Shown here piece after piece: positions 26,685 through 35,308 of a stretch of DNA of 64,000 nt. The notes under the pieces were generated by a model, which saw nothing but the letters and a program-made list of their open reading frames with translations, ran no database searches and was not told the origin of the DNA. Position numbers and translations under genes: made by a program. Position 1 is the stretch's first letter; every line of letters starts with the position of its first letter. Source of the DNA: Nocardia rhizosphaerihabitans (GTDB lineage Bacteria > Actinomycetota > Actinomycetes > Mycobacteriales > Mycobacteriaceae); NCBI RefSeq assembly GCF_014646295.1, contig NZ_BMNE01000003.1:245800-309799 (forward strand). The letters are read 5' to 3'.

Positions 26685-28178
26685 TCACCCGTGCCCCATC
26701 GCCCCCATGTCCGTCCGCATCGGCGCCGGCCGCTGTCCCGGCGCGAGGACCAGGAACTGGCCCATCATGCCCTGGTCCTCGTGATGCAGCAGGTGACAGT
26801 GGTACATGTACGGGAACGTCGGGTCGGTGTGATCGGCGAAGTGCATGGCCAGGGTGTACGTGGCGCCCGGCGCGGTATAGACGGTGTCCTTCCAGCCGGA
26901 AAGCGCTGGGGGCGGCGGATTTCCGTCGATCGCCAGGATCTGGAACTGGACATCGTGGACGTGGAAGTTGTGCGGCCAGTTGTCCTTGTTGCGCACCGAC
27001 CAGACCTCGGTGGTGTCGACGGGAATCGTCATATCGATGCGGTTCATGTCCATCCGGTGGTTGTTGATCATGAACCACTGCAACTCGAAGGTCCGGGTCG
27101 GCGCCGTGTTCGCTGCGGCGAGCGGGCTCATCGGCACGAGTGCCGCGGGGAGGGCCGCCGATGGTCGCAGGGTGTCGGCGGCGCGCAGGGCCAGGATGTC
27201 GAAGGAGTCGTCGAAGCCGAATTCGGCCGCTCGATCGATACCGTCGCGGTCAGCGATCGGCAGGGACCGTAGCGTGACGTTCTCACCCGCGCGGACGGTG
27301 ACCACGATCTCGGCCCGCTCACCCGGGCTGAGCGGGATTTGCTTCAGGGCAACGGGTTCCGGCAGGAGGCCGCCGTCGGTGCCGATCAGCTGGAACTGCC
27401 TGTCGTCGGCGAGCGCGAGGTTGTAGAGGCGGCCCGACGACCCGTTGAGGATGCGCAGCCGGACCCGCTCGGTCGTGACGGTGAAGTGGGCACCCGCGAT
27501 GCCGTTGGTCACGATGGTGTCGCCCAGCAGGCCGACATCGGTGGCGTCGGATTCGTCGATGCCGCCGTCGGCGGTGAAACGGCGATCCTGGATCACCAGC
27601 GGAATATCTTCTACACCATAGTCTTTCGGTAGGTCCAGGCGATCGGTGGCCTCGTCGTCGATCAGGAAGAAGCCGGCCAGTCCGCGCTGGACATGCTTTT
27701 CGGTCGCGCCGTGCGGATGCGGGTGGTACCAGAGTGTCGCGGCCTGCTGATCCACCCGCCAGCGCGGCATCCACTGCGCGCCGGGGGCGATCATCTGATG
27801 CGGTCCGCCGTCGAAGGCCGCGGGCAGATGCATTCCGTGCCAATGCACCGAGGTCGGCTCCGGCAGATCGTTGACGACGGTGACCGCGACCTCCTCGCCG
27901 CGCCGGGCCCGGAGTGTGGGGCCGAGGACCGATCCGCTGTAACCCCAGGTCGGTGTGCGGTTGCCCGGCAGCATCTTGGTGCTCCCGGTCTGCACGCGCA
28001 AGGCGAACCGGCGGACACCGTCGGCGCCGAGGGTCGACGGTGCCTGCGGCGGAATCGGCAGCGGACGCGTTGCCGTCCCGGCCGCCGAACCCGGCGCCGG
28101 GGGCCGGATCGAACACCCGGCCGCGTAGGCGACCGGGACGAGGGCGAGGCCGGTGAGGAATCCTCGTCGCGAGACCAC
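26685..28178 (-). CDS. Tat-exported multicopper oxidase (CueO/laccase-like)
   Basis: 497 residues. The N-terminus SRRGFLTG with hydrophobic run and lipobox AAGC (Cys22) suggests a Tat-exported lipoprotein. Copper ligands are intact: HWHG 112-115, YHPHPHG 151-157, then HNFHVH and YHCHLLHHEDQGMMG with the type 1 Cys461. Three cupredoxin domains fit the CueO/SpoA-like laccases that oxidise Cu(I), Mn or phenolics at the cell surface. It converges with the SRPBCC gene (6 bp between stops) and diverges from the sensor kinase by 157 bp. The Met/His-rich tail (MRTDMGAMGHG) may bind copper. Confidence 0.93.
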   Translation of the reverse strand: MVSRRGFLTGLALVPVAYAAGCSIRPPAPGSAAGTATRPLPIPPQAPSTLGADGVRRFALRVQTGSTKMLPGNRTPTWGYSGSVLGPTLRARRGEEVAVTVVNDLPEPTSVHWHGMHLPAAFDGGPHQMIAPGAQWMPRWRVDQQAATLWYHPHPHGATEKHVQRGLAGFFLIDDEATDRLDLPKDYGVEDIPLVIQDRRFTADGGIDESDATDVGLLGDTIVTNGIAGAHFTVTTERVRLRILNGSSGRLYNLALADDRQFQLIGTDGGLLPEPVALKQIPLSPGERAEIVVTVRAGENVTLRSLPIADRDGIDRAAEFGFDDSFDILALRAADTLRPSAALPAALVPMSPLAAANTAPTRTFELQWFMINNHRMDMNRIDMTIPVDTTEVWSVRNKDNWPHNFHVHDVQFQILAIDGNPPPPALSGWKDTVYTAPGATYTLAMHFADHTDPTFPYMYHCHLLHHEDQGMMGQFLVLAPGQRPAPMRTDMGAMGHG

Positions 28179-28335
28179 ATGTGCTCCTTGTCTGTGCGGG
28201 ACCTCCAGCTTCGATCGGGCGCGACCTCGGCAACTCCGCCCAGCGGCCGGACCCCACCGGACCGAATCCGGCCGCGCGGGCCTTGCGGACGCGCCGATCG
28301 CGTGCTAGCCGCGCACCGTCACCTACCGTGGGTGC

Positions 28336-29481
28336 GTGATCGACATCAGCGCACACCGGAACCCGCGGCCGCTCCTGCGGTGGCTGCCGCTGGTGCTGAT
28401 CCCGGTGTTGCTGCTGGCCAGCACCTATCCGGGGCAGTACCGGGTGCCGGCGCACTACTGGGTGCTCGCCGTCACCGCGGGCGTGGTGTTCCTCGCCGGA
28501 GCGCGGTGGCCGCTGGCGGTATCGATCGTGCTGTCGGTGCTCGCCGTGCCGATGCTGCGCACGCCCGCCTGGGGTGTGTCGGGCCTGGTGCCCTATCTCG
28601 GTGCGGTGGCACTGGTGGATGTCGTCGCGCGCACGCATCGGCGCAGCACCGTGTGGGTGGCGACAGGGTGCTGGGCCGCTGCCGTCGTCCTCGGGCGGGT
28701 CGGCCTGCACGACACCTCGATCGGCCGGGCGTCCACGGTCGTCGAGGCTGTGGCGTATGTGGGACTGCCGCTGCTGCTCGGGTTGTATCTGCGTGGGCAA
28801 CGTGACCTCGCGGAGAACCTGCGGATGCGTGCGGCCGAGGCCGAAGCGCGAACCCGCATCGACGAACGCGCGGCCATGGCGCGGGAACTGCACGATGTGG
28901 TCGCCCACCACATGGCCTCGATCATCCTGCGCATCTCCGTGGCCGGACGGGTGGTGCGGGAAGCGGATCCGCGCATCGTCGCCGTCCTCGACGATGTCCG
29001 CGGCACCGCCGCCGACGCGCTGGCCGACATTCGCCGGTTCCTCGCGGCGCTGCGTGATCCCGCGCTCGGGACGGTGTCGCTGGTCGAAGCCGACGCGGTC
29101 GTCACCGAGGTCAGCGCCGCGCTCACCCGGGCCCGCGCTGCCGGATTCACCGTCGAGGCCGACATCGACACCGAACTCGGCACCATCGACGCCATGAGCA
29201 GACTCACCCTGCTGCGCCTGGTCCAGGAATCGCTGACCAATGTCATGAAACACGCCGATCGCGGTGTGCCCGTGCGATTCCGGATCGGCAAGCGCGACAA
29301 CGGCATCGGCATCGAGGTGGTCAGCGGCGGCCGCGACACCGCGACACCGCCGGGACACGGCATCGTCGGTATGCGCGAACGGGTCGCCCTCGCCGGCGGC
29401 ACCCTCGCTGTCGGCGCCGACGGCGAACACTGGGTGGTGCGGGCCTGGCTGCCCGACGCCGTGCGGGGAGCGGACGCATGA
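28336..29481 (+). CDS. NarL-type sensor histidine kinase
   Basis: 381-residue membrane kinase with about five N-terminal transmembrane segments (residues 15-160) and no obvious extracellular domain. The HisKA_3 box ARELHDVVAHHM places the phospho-His at 186; the HATPase region has LLRLVQESLTNVMKHA (N-box) and GHGIVGMRERVALAGG (G-box). GTG start. Its stop overlaps the response regulator start as ATGA. It is divergent from the multicopper oxidase, so copper or envelope stress sensing is possible but unsupported. Confidence 0.93.
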   Translation: MIDISAHRNPRPLLRWLPLVLIPVLLLASTYPGQYRVPAHYWVLAVTAGVVFLAGARWPLAVSIVLSVLAVPMLRTPAWGVSGLVPYLGAVALVDVVARTHRRSTVWVATGCWAAAVVLGRVGLHDTSIGRASTVVEAVAYVGLPLLLGLYLRGQRDLAENLRMRAAEAEARTRIDERAAMARELHDVVAHHMASIILRISVAGRVVREADPRIVAVLDDVRGTAADALADIRRFLAALRDPALGTVSLVEADAVVTEVSAALTRARAAGFTVEADIDTELGTIDAMSRLTLLRLVQESLTNVMKHADRGVPVRFRIGKRDNGIGIEVVSGGRDTATPPGHGIVGMRERVALAGGTLAVGADGEHWVVRAWLPDAVRGADA

Positions 29482-30116
29482 TCACGGTGCTGCTGGTCGA
29501 CGACCAGCGTCTGGTGCGGGCGGGCCTGCGGATGCTCATCGAGGACACCACCGATCTCGCCGTCGTGGGCGAGGCGGCCGACGGTGTCGAGGCGGTACGG
29601 CGCTTCGCCGAACTCGCGCCCGACCTCGTCGTCATGGACCTGCGCATGCCCGGCCTCGACGGCGTCGCGGCCACCCGGCAGATCCTCGCCCTGTCGCCGC
29701 GCGCGAAAGTGCTCGTGCTCACCACCTTCGACGACGACGATCACCTGTTCCCCGCCCTCGCCGCCGGAGCCGCAGGGTATTTCGTCAAGGACACCGACCC
29801 CGAGATCCTGCTCGACGCCATCCGGCGCACAGTCGACGGCGACCTGCTGTTCTCGCCCGCCCTCCTGCGCCGCCTGGTTGACCGTGCCCTCGAGGCCCCG
29901 TCGGCTCCCGGCCTGGCACCCGCACCCGATCTGACACCCCGCGAGTTCGACGTCCTGCGCCTGGTCGGCGAAGGGCACGGCAACCAAGACATCGCCGACC
30001 GGCTCCATCTCGGGGTGAGCACCGTCAAGAGCCACATCGCGAACCTGCTCGACAAGACCGGCACCGACAACCGCGTCCGCCTCGCCGTCTACGCCTCCAA
30101 GCTCACCGAGCACTGA
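29478..30116 (+). CDS. LuxR/NarL-family response regulator
   Basis: 212 residues. Receiver domain 1-125 with phospho-acceptor Asp54 in DLVVMDLRMPG, conserved Thr/Lys switch residues in VLVLTTFDDD and GYFVKDT; a C-terminal LuxR helix-turn-helix (LTPREFDVLRLVGEG, HLGVSTVKSHIANLL). Partner of the preceding kinase by ATGA overlap. One base after its stop, palindromic operator-like sequences begin that belong to the next gene. Confidence 0.95.
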   Translation: MITVLLVDDQRLVRAGLRMLIEDTTDLAVVGEAADGVEAVRRFAELAPDLVVMDLRMPGLDGVAATRQILALSPRAKVLVLTTFDDDDHLFPALAAGAAGYFVKDTDPEILLDAIRRTVDGDLLFSPALLRRLVDRALEAPSAPGLAPAPDLTPREFDVLRLVGEGHGNQDIADRLHLGVSTVKSHIANLLDKTGTDNRVRLAVYASKLTEH

Positions 30117-30162
30117 TATCTCAATGGTGAGATACATCATGGTTAACTAACTCAATGTTGAG
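30117..30162. promoter_or_regulatory. two related operator dyads upstream of the NAD(P)-binding gene
   Basis: Site 1 is TATCTCA-ATGG-TGAGATA (30117-30134), perfect 7-bp arms. Site 2 is CTCAATGTTGAG (30151-30162), sharing the CTCAATG.TGAGATA core. Centres are 31 bp apart, about three helical turns. TTAACT (30143-30148) and TATATT (30164-30169) could be the -35 and -10, so site 2 lies in the spacer. No regulator gene adjoins. Confidence 0.6.
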
Positions 30163-30211
30163 ATATATTCGACGTGTCAGTGAGTCGGGTTGTCGCACAG
30201 GAGGATTGATC

Positions 30212-30841
30212 ATGCGGATCGCGGTGTTCGGAGCGAGTGGCGCCGTCGGCAGCAGGGTGGTGGCCGAAGCGGTGGCGCGCGGGCACGAGGTGACCGCGGT
30301 GGTGCGGCGGGCCGTGGTGATGCCGGAGGGCGTGCGGGTTAGCATCGGTGACGCGGGATCTGCCGACGACGTCGAAAAGATCAGCGCCGGTCACGATCTC
30401 GTGATCGCGGCAACGCGCCCCGCGGTAGGGCGCGAGTCCGAACTGCCGGTGGTCGCGGCGGCGATGCTCGACGGTGTGGCCCGCAGCGGCGTGCGGCTGC
30501 TCGTCGTGGGCGGCGCGGCGACGCTGTCGGTCCCCGGCGCCGGGGCGCTGCTGCACGAAACCCCGGAATTCCCGGCCGAACTCGCCGCGATCGCGCAGGC
30601 CTGCGCCGAGCAACTCGCCGCGTGCCGAGCCGATGCCGAGGCCGACTGGACCTATCTGAGCCCGCCCGCCGAGCTGATTCCGGGCGAACGCACCGGCAGC
30701 TACCGGGTCGGCGCCGACGAACTGCTGGTCGACGTCGACGGGGTGTCGACCATCTCGATGGAGGATTTCGCGGTCGCCCTGCTCGACGAGGCGGAGCGCC
30801 CGGTTCACCGACGTGCCCGCTTCACAGTGGCGGCGTCCTGA
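30212..30841 (+). CDS. NAD(P)H-binding atypical SDR protein
   Basis: 209 residues. The N-terminus MRIAVFGASGAVGSRVVAEA is an NAD(P)-binding Rossmann motif of the YwnB/NmrA-like type (GASGxxG); there is no YxxxK. ATG 30212 has AGGAGG with 7-bp spacing; an upstream in-frame ATG at 30155 lies inside the operator and is unlikely. Its promoter carries two operator dyads, so it is probably repressed by an unlinked regulator. Related genes respond to oxidants or electrophiles, but that is inference. Confidence 0.88.
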   Translation: MRIAVFGASGAVGSRVVAEAVARGHEVTAVVRRAVVMPEGVRVSIGDAGSADDVEKISAGHDLVIAATRPAVGRESELPVVAAAMLDGVARSGVRLLVVGGAATLSVPGAGALLHETPEFPAELAAIAQACAEQLAACRADAEADWTYLSPPAELIPGERTGSYRVGADELLVDVDGVSTISMEDFAVALLDEAERPVHRRARFTVAAS

Positions 30842-30923
30842 ATTTGCCCAGGGGTCATTGTTTCTGGTGACGAATCGGTAAGGAACCGGTAACGGTGATG
30901 TGATCTGCGCCGATACTGTGACT

Positions 30924-30940
30924 GACCGCACTGAGCGGTC
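30924..30940 (+). other. 5'-UTR hairpin ahead of the mycolyltransferase-like gene
   Basis: GACCGC-ACTGA-GCGGTC followed by GGTTTT, ending 24 bp before the ATG at 30965. It could terminate read-through from the preceding gene or stabilise the leader; GATACT (30912-30917) is a possible -10 upstream. Confidence 0.4.
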
Positions 30941-30964
30941 GGTTTTCAGTAGGAGGCTCGATCG

Positions 30965-32011
30965 ATGAGGTGCCGCGGCGCGGTCTCGGCGTTGGTGGCG
31001 GTGCTCGTCGCCGTGGGTTCGACAGTGCTCGGCGCCGGCGGCGTCGCTGCGCAGGCGCCGGATTCCGGTGCCGCGGTGACGAATCGGGTGGTCGCCGTCG
31101 ACGGGTCGCGGGCCGAGGTGACCTCGGTCGACGGGCGTCAGGTGACGGTTCGGATCTACTCGGCGGCCATGGCGCGCGAGGTGTCGGTGAAGGTGCAGCG
31201 GCCCGCGGACACCTCGGTGCCGCGGCCGTCGCTGTATCTGGTGAACGGCGCCGGTGGCGGTGAGGACACCGCGACCTGGGAACAGAACACCGATGTCGTG
31301 GACTTCCTGGCAGGCAAGGACGTCAATGTCGTCATGCCGGTGGGCGGTGCGTGGAGCTACTACACCGACTGGCGCGAACCGGATCCCACGCTGGGCGTGA
31401 ACAAGTGGCGCACCTTCTTCCTCGACGAGCTGCCCGCGCTCGTCGACACGATGTTCGAGACGACCGGCCGGAACGCGATCGCCGCGAACTCCATGACGGT
31501 CACCTCGGTGCTGCAGCTCGCGATCGCGAAACCGGGTCTGTTCCGCTCCGTCGCGGCCTACAGCGGCTGCGCGCAGATCAGCGACCCGGTCGGTCGGCAG
31601 TTCGTGAATGTCGTCGTCGGCACCGGTGGCGGCGACGCGTCGAACATGTACGGCCCGCCCGGTGACCCGGAGTGGGTCGCCAACGATCCTGTCGTCAATG
31701 CCGAGGGTCTGCGCGGTACCAAGCTCTACATCTCCAACGGCAACGGCCTGCCCGGCGAGCACGACAAGCTCGGCGACCCGCACCTGGTCACCTGGGGGCC
31801 GGTCGGTCTGGCCAACCAGATCGTCGTCGGCGGCGTGATCGAGGCCGCGACCGGCTGGTGCACCAAGAACCTGCAGGACCGGCTCGCCGAACTCGACATT
31901 CCCGCCACCTTCGACGTGTCGACCCAGGGCACCCATTCGTGGGGCTACTGGCAGAAAGCGTTCAAGAACTCTTGGCCACTGCTGGCCGAGGGGATGGCGA
32001 TTCCCGCCTGA
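30965..32011 (+). CDS. antigen 85-family mycolyltransferase-like esterase
   Basis: 348 residues, signal peptide (hydrophobic 5-28, ending VAAQA), alpha/beta-hydrolase of the Ag85/FbpA esterase D type that transfers mycolates to trehalose or arabinogalactan. ATG has AGGAGG. The catalytic Ser appears as Ser176 in IAANSMTVTSVLQLA and His324 in QGTHSWGYWQ, the latter a strong Ag85 hallmark. The usual G-x-S-M-x-G elbow is altered (Asn before Ser, Thr-Val after Met), so activity or substrate may differ. Presence of this family supports a mycolate-bearing host. Confidence 0.88.
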   Translation: MRCRGAVSALVAVLVAVGSTVLGAGGVAAQAPDSGAAVTNRVVAVDGSRAEVTSVDGRQVTVRIYSAAMAREVSVKVQRPADTSVPRPSLYLVNGAGGGEDTATWEQNTDVVDFLAGKDVNVVMPVGGAWSYYTDWREPDPTLGVNKWRTFFLDELPALVDTMFETTGRNAIAANSMTVTSVLQLAIAKPGLFRSVAAYSGCAQISDPVGRQFVNVVVGTGGGDASNMYGPPGDPEWVANDPVVNAEGLRGTKLYISNGNGLPGEHDKLGDPHLVTWGPVGLANQIVVGGVIEAATGWCTKNLQDRLAELDIPATFDVSTQGTHSWGYWQKAFKNSWPLLAEGMAIPA

Positions 32012-32893
32012 TCAGCGCAGGTCGAACAGCGCGACCGCGTTGTCGTGGCACACCTTGCGCAGCCAGTCCGGCCCGAGGTCCAGCCGCTCGACCGCCTGGA
32101 CGGCCTCGGCGTACGGGTAGGGGATGTTGGGGAAGTCGCTGCCGAACAGGATGCGATCGGCGAAGCGGCGCAGGCGTTCCCGCTCGGCGGGCGGGAACGG
32201 CGCCCCGCCTTCGCTGAAGTCGGTCCACACCATCGTCGTGTCCAGGTGTAGTTGCGGGTACTGCTCGGCCAGGTCGAGGAACTCGCTGTACTCGGGTGTG
32301 CCCATGTGCGCGATGATCAGCCGCAGCGCCGGAAAGCGGCGCAGCAGTTCGGCAATGGGCGCCGGACCGGTGAATTCGCCGGGGACCGGCCCGGATCCGC
32401 AGTGGATGAGCACGGGTACGCCGGCCTCGGCGAGGATCGCCCACACCGGGTCGAGCAGCGGGTCCAGCGGTGAGAACGCGCCCACCTGGATGTGCACTTT
32501 GACGACTCGCGCACCACCCTCGATCGCGGCGCGGACGTACTCGGGCGCGTCCGGTTCGGGATAGAAGGTGGCGGTGTGCAGGCAGTCGGGTGTGCGGGCG
32601 GCGAACTCGGCGGTCCACTCGTTGTGCCAGGCGGCCATCTGCGGCTTGTGCGGGTACACCAGCGAGGTGAACGCGCGGACGCCGAAGTCGCGCAAGGTCT
32701 TCAGTCGCACCTGTTCGTCGTCGCGGTAGGTGATCGGCCACGGCCGGCCGGTCAGCGGGCCGACCTGGTCGAAGTAGGCCCATACCTTCTGCATCACCTG
32801 GTCGGGCATGAAGTGGGTGTGCACGTCGACGATCGCGGGCAGCTCGAGGCGGCGGCGGAAGTCGGCGAGATAGGCGGCGGTATCGACGGTCAC
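32012..32893 (-). CDS. amidohydrolase family protein (ACMSD-like)
   Basis: 293-residue metal-dependent TIM-barrel hydrolase or decarboxylase of the amidohydrolase_2 type. VDVHTHFMP gives the HxH metal ligands (His25, His27); VLIHCGSGP, LIIAHMGTPEY and RILFGSDFPN supply the further His and Asp ligands. The GTG start at 32893 overlaps the upstream nucleoside hydrolase stop (GTGA), so both are made together. The pairing suggests breakdown of a base or cyclic compound released by the hydrolase, but the substrate is unknown. Confidence 0.88.
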   Translation of the reverse strand: MTVDTAAYLADFRRRLELPAIVDVHTHFMPDQVMQKVWAYFDQVGPLTGRPWPITYRDDEQVRLKTLRDFGVRAFTSLVYPHKPQMAAWHNEWTAEFAARTPDCLHTATFYPEPDAPEYVRAAIEGGARVVKVHIQVGAFSPLDPLLDPVWAILAEAGVPVLIHCGSGPVPGEFTGPAPIAELLRRFPALRLIIAHMGTPEYSEFLDLAEQYPQLHLDTTMVWTDFSEGGAPFPPAERERLRRFADRILFGSDFPNIPYPYAEAVQAVERLDLGPDWLRKVCHDNAVALFDLR

Positions 32894-33933
32894 TGTGGCG
32901 GCTCCGGATACAGGCGACGGGCGAAGGCGCCGACGCGGGTGACGAGACGTTCGAAGAAGACGGCGGGGTCGGTGCCGATCGCGATGTCGGCGTTGGGTTC
33001 CCGGCCCCACATGCCCGCCCAATCTGCGACGGTGGTCGCCCGGGTGATCGTGCCTGCCAGTTCGACGTCGACGGTGGCGGGGCGGGTCAGCACCAGGGCC
33101 GGGTCCAGCGCGACCGCGGCGGCGAACGGATCGTGCATGTGCGCGAGGTAGCCCAGGTCGTACAGATCGTGGAAGTCGAAATAGAACCGCACCGCGTCGA
33201 CGAGATACCGGATGATCGGATTGCTTGCCGCCGAACGCCATTCGGGGGCATCGCCCGCGGCGACCCGTTCGATCGGCGTGCTGTGCGCGGCCTCGGCCAG
33301 GCGGGCCAGGTGCTCGGGCCGCATCTCGATGGACTCGGTGATGTCGAGCGCGCACACCAGCGGTCGGCGATCCGGCGCCGCCGCCGAGAACGCGTCGAAC
33401 ACCTCCTTGGCCGCCTCGGGGTCGACGTGGATGTTCCACTCGTTGGTCGGTGTGGTGTTGCCCGGATGGTTGAACGCGCCGCCCATGATCACCAGGCGCC
33501 GCAGCAGCCGGGGCAGCTCGGGTTCGATGCGCAGGGCCAGCGCGAGATTGGTCAGCGGGCCGGTGCACAGGCCGATCGCCGAGCCGGGGTTCGCGCGGGC
33601 CAGATCAACCCACATCTGCGCCGCCGACCGGTCCGACAGCGGACGTGTCGAGACAGGCAGCTCGGCATAACCGAGGCCCTGCGGGCCGTGCGTGTCCTCG
33701 GTGGTGCGCAGCGGCACGGCCAGGGGGACGTCCGCGCCCGCGGCCACCTCGATCTCGTCCGCGCCGGCCAGATCCAGCAGTGCGAGGGTGTTCGCCGCCA
33801 CCTGCGCGGTCGGCACATTGCCCGCGGTCGCGGCGATCCCGATGATCTGCGCCTCCGGTGATGCCAGCAGATACAGCAGCGCCAGCGAATCATCGATTCC
33901 GGTATCGACATCGAGGATGATCTGCTGCGGCAC
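32890..33933 (-). CDS. inosine-uridine preferring nucleoside hydrolase family protein
   Basis: 347 residues. The calcium- and ribose-binding motif DVDTGIDDS (8-16) opens the protein; ATAGNVPTAQVAANTLALLDL and TGPLTNLALAL plus VIMGGAFNHPGN and NEWNIHVDPEAAKEVF are the family signature regions, and a late HDPFAAAVALDP provides the catalytic His region. It should release a base from ribonucleosides. It leads a two-gene operon with the amidohydrolase downstream. Confidence 0.93.
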   Translation of the reverse strand: MPQQIILDVDTGIDDSLALLYLLASPEAQIIGIAATAGNVPTAQVAANTLALLDLAGADEIEVAAGADVPLAVPLRTTEDTHGPQGLGYAELPVSTRPLSDRSAAQMWVDLARANPGSAIGLCTGPLTNLALALRIEPELPRLLRRLVIMGGAFNHPGNTTPTNEWNIHVDPEAAKEVFDAFSAAAPDRRPLVCALDITESIEMRPEHLARLAEAAHSTPIERVAAGDAPEWRSAASNPIIRYLVDAVRFYFDFHDLYDLGYLAHMHDPFAAAVALDPALVLTRPATVDVELAGTITRATTVADWAGMWGREPNADIAIGTDPAVFFERLVTRVGAFARRLYPEPPQ

Positions 33934-33990
33934 AGGTCGAGAGTAGCCGCGGTCGTAGGCCCGGATCCGAGGGAGGTCCGGGCCGGGCGA

Positions 33991-35205
33991 TCAGTAGGTC
34001 GGCAGGGTGAACTCCTCGGTGTGGCCGAAGAAGATCTTCTTGGTGATCGGCCGCATCGGACGCGACATCATCATCCGCACGTTGACCTTCGACAGTCTGG
34101 TCATCAGCTTGGTGCGCGGGAGCATCATCGCGATGCCGCCGCCGGGAATCTCCTTGGCCTTGGCCAGGAACGGCGTGATCGTGTTCTGATAGCGCCGCAG
34201 GGCGCCGGGCAGATCCGCCGGCGTTGCGGCGATCTCGGCGGCGAGCACATAGGCGCCGACCACGGCCATCGCGGTGCCCATGCCGGTCATGGGGGAGCCG
34301 CAGTAGCCCGCGTCGCCGACCAGCGTGACACGGCCGACGGCCAGCTCGGGCACGTCGACGCGGGCGAGCTCGTCGAAGTAGAAGTCGGGGGTGGTCTCCA
34401 TGGCGGCGAGCACCGCGGGCGCGTGCCACCCGGCGCCACCGATGGCCTGGCGGATCAGGGCACGCTGGGCGTCGGGGTCGCGACGCAGCGCGGGATCGGC
34501 GTCGGTGCGGACGGTGATGATCGCCTTCGCGGTGGCCGGGTCGCCGTCGGGGCGGATGCCGAGCATGGCGCCGGGTACCAGGCGCATGCCGAACCACCCG
34601 GGCTCCACCTGCGGCGGGGTCGGCATGGTGAAGAACGCGCCGTAACCGCCGAGGTTGGTGCTGAACTGCTCCTCCGGTCCGAAGGCGAGCCTGCGGGTGG
34701 CCGAGTGCACGCCGTCGGCGCCGATCACCAGGTCGAAACGTTCGGTGCGGCCCGAGGCGAAGGTGACCTCGACGCCGGTGTCGTCCTGGTCGATCTGTTC
34801 GATCCACTCGCCGTAGCGGTAGTCGAGATGGCCGTTGTCGGCGGTCGCCAGCGCGTCGAGCAGGACCTGATTGAGGTCGCCGCGGGTGATCTCGATTTCG
34901 GCGACGGCGCCCTGTCCGTCGAAATCCTCCATCGCCATCCGGGCGTAGACGCGGCCGTCGCCGTCGATGTAGGACATGCCGCGCTCGTCGAGCTGGTACT
35001 TGCGGATGCCCTCCATCAGCCCCATCCGCTCGGCCGCCTCCCGGCTCGGCCCACGCAGATCCACCGCCTGGCCGCCGGGGCGGGGGACCGCGGCGCGCTC
35101 GACGACGGTGGTGCGAATGCCGCTGCGCAGCAACTGGAGTGCGACCGCGTTGCCCGCGATACCGCCGCCGGAGACCAGAACGTGCAGGGGGCTGGTGGTG
35201 GTCAT
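33991..35205 (-). CDS. FAD-dependent monooxygenase (PHBH/TetX-like)
   Basis: 404-residue class A flavoprotein monooxygenase. GGGIAG (13-18) within VLVSGGGIAGNAVALQLLR binds FAD; the DG region VIGADGVHSATRR and the GDAGYCGSPMTGMGTAMAV motif complete the family pattern. The ATG at 35205 has GGGAAG upstream; longer in-frame starts would run into the operator region. Enzymes like this hydroxylate aromatic or tetracycline-like compounds with NAD(P)H. It diverges from a TetR gene across a dense operator, a typical inducible detoxification arrangement. Confidence 0.92.
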   Translation of the reverse strand: MTTTSPLHVLVSGGGIAGNAVALQLLRSGIRTTVVERAAVPRPGGQAVDLRGPSREAAERMGLMEGIRKYQLDERGMSYIDGDGRVYARMAMEDFDGQGAVAEIEITRGDLNQVLLDALATADNGHLDYRYGEWIEQIDQDDTGVEVTFASGRTERFDLVIGADGVHSATRRLAFGPEEQFSTNLGGYGAFFTMPTPPQVEPGWFGMRLVPGAMLGIRPDGDPATAKAIITVRTDADPALRRDPDAQRALIRQAIGGAGWHAPAVLAAMETTPDFYFDELARVDVPELAVGRVTLVGDAGYCGSPMTGMGTAMAVVGAYVLAAEIAATPADLPGALRRYQNTITPFLAKAKEIPGGGIAMMLPRTKLMTRLSKVNVRMMMSRPMRPITKKIFFGHTEEFTLPTY

Positions 35206-35230
35206 GATGCTTCCCGTCTGGAGAACGAAT

Positions 35231-35289
35231 GTCTTAGACATATGTCTAACATTTGGGTTGCACGTATGTCTAGTACAAATGTCTAAGAC
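35231..35289. promoter_or_regulatory. nested TetR operators between monooxygenase and tetR
   Basis: TTAGACATATGTCTAA (35234-35249) is a perfect 16-bp palindrome. GTCTTAGACAT (35231-35241) pairs with ATGTCTAAGAC (35279-35289) as perfect 11-bp outer arms, and another half-site ATGTCTAG is at 35266-35273. Four copies of the ATGTCTA half-site in 59 bp indicate co-operative binding controlling both divergent genes. Confidence 0.75.
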
Positions 35290-35308
35290 GGTCGGGTAGG
35301 GTCGCGGC

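Noticed and set aside
27319..29430. 703-codon minus-strand frame crossing the oxidase and kinase genes
   Set aside because: Out of frame with both the multicopper oxidase and the histidine kinase, which are well supported by motifs.
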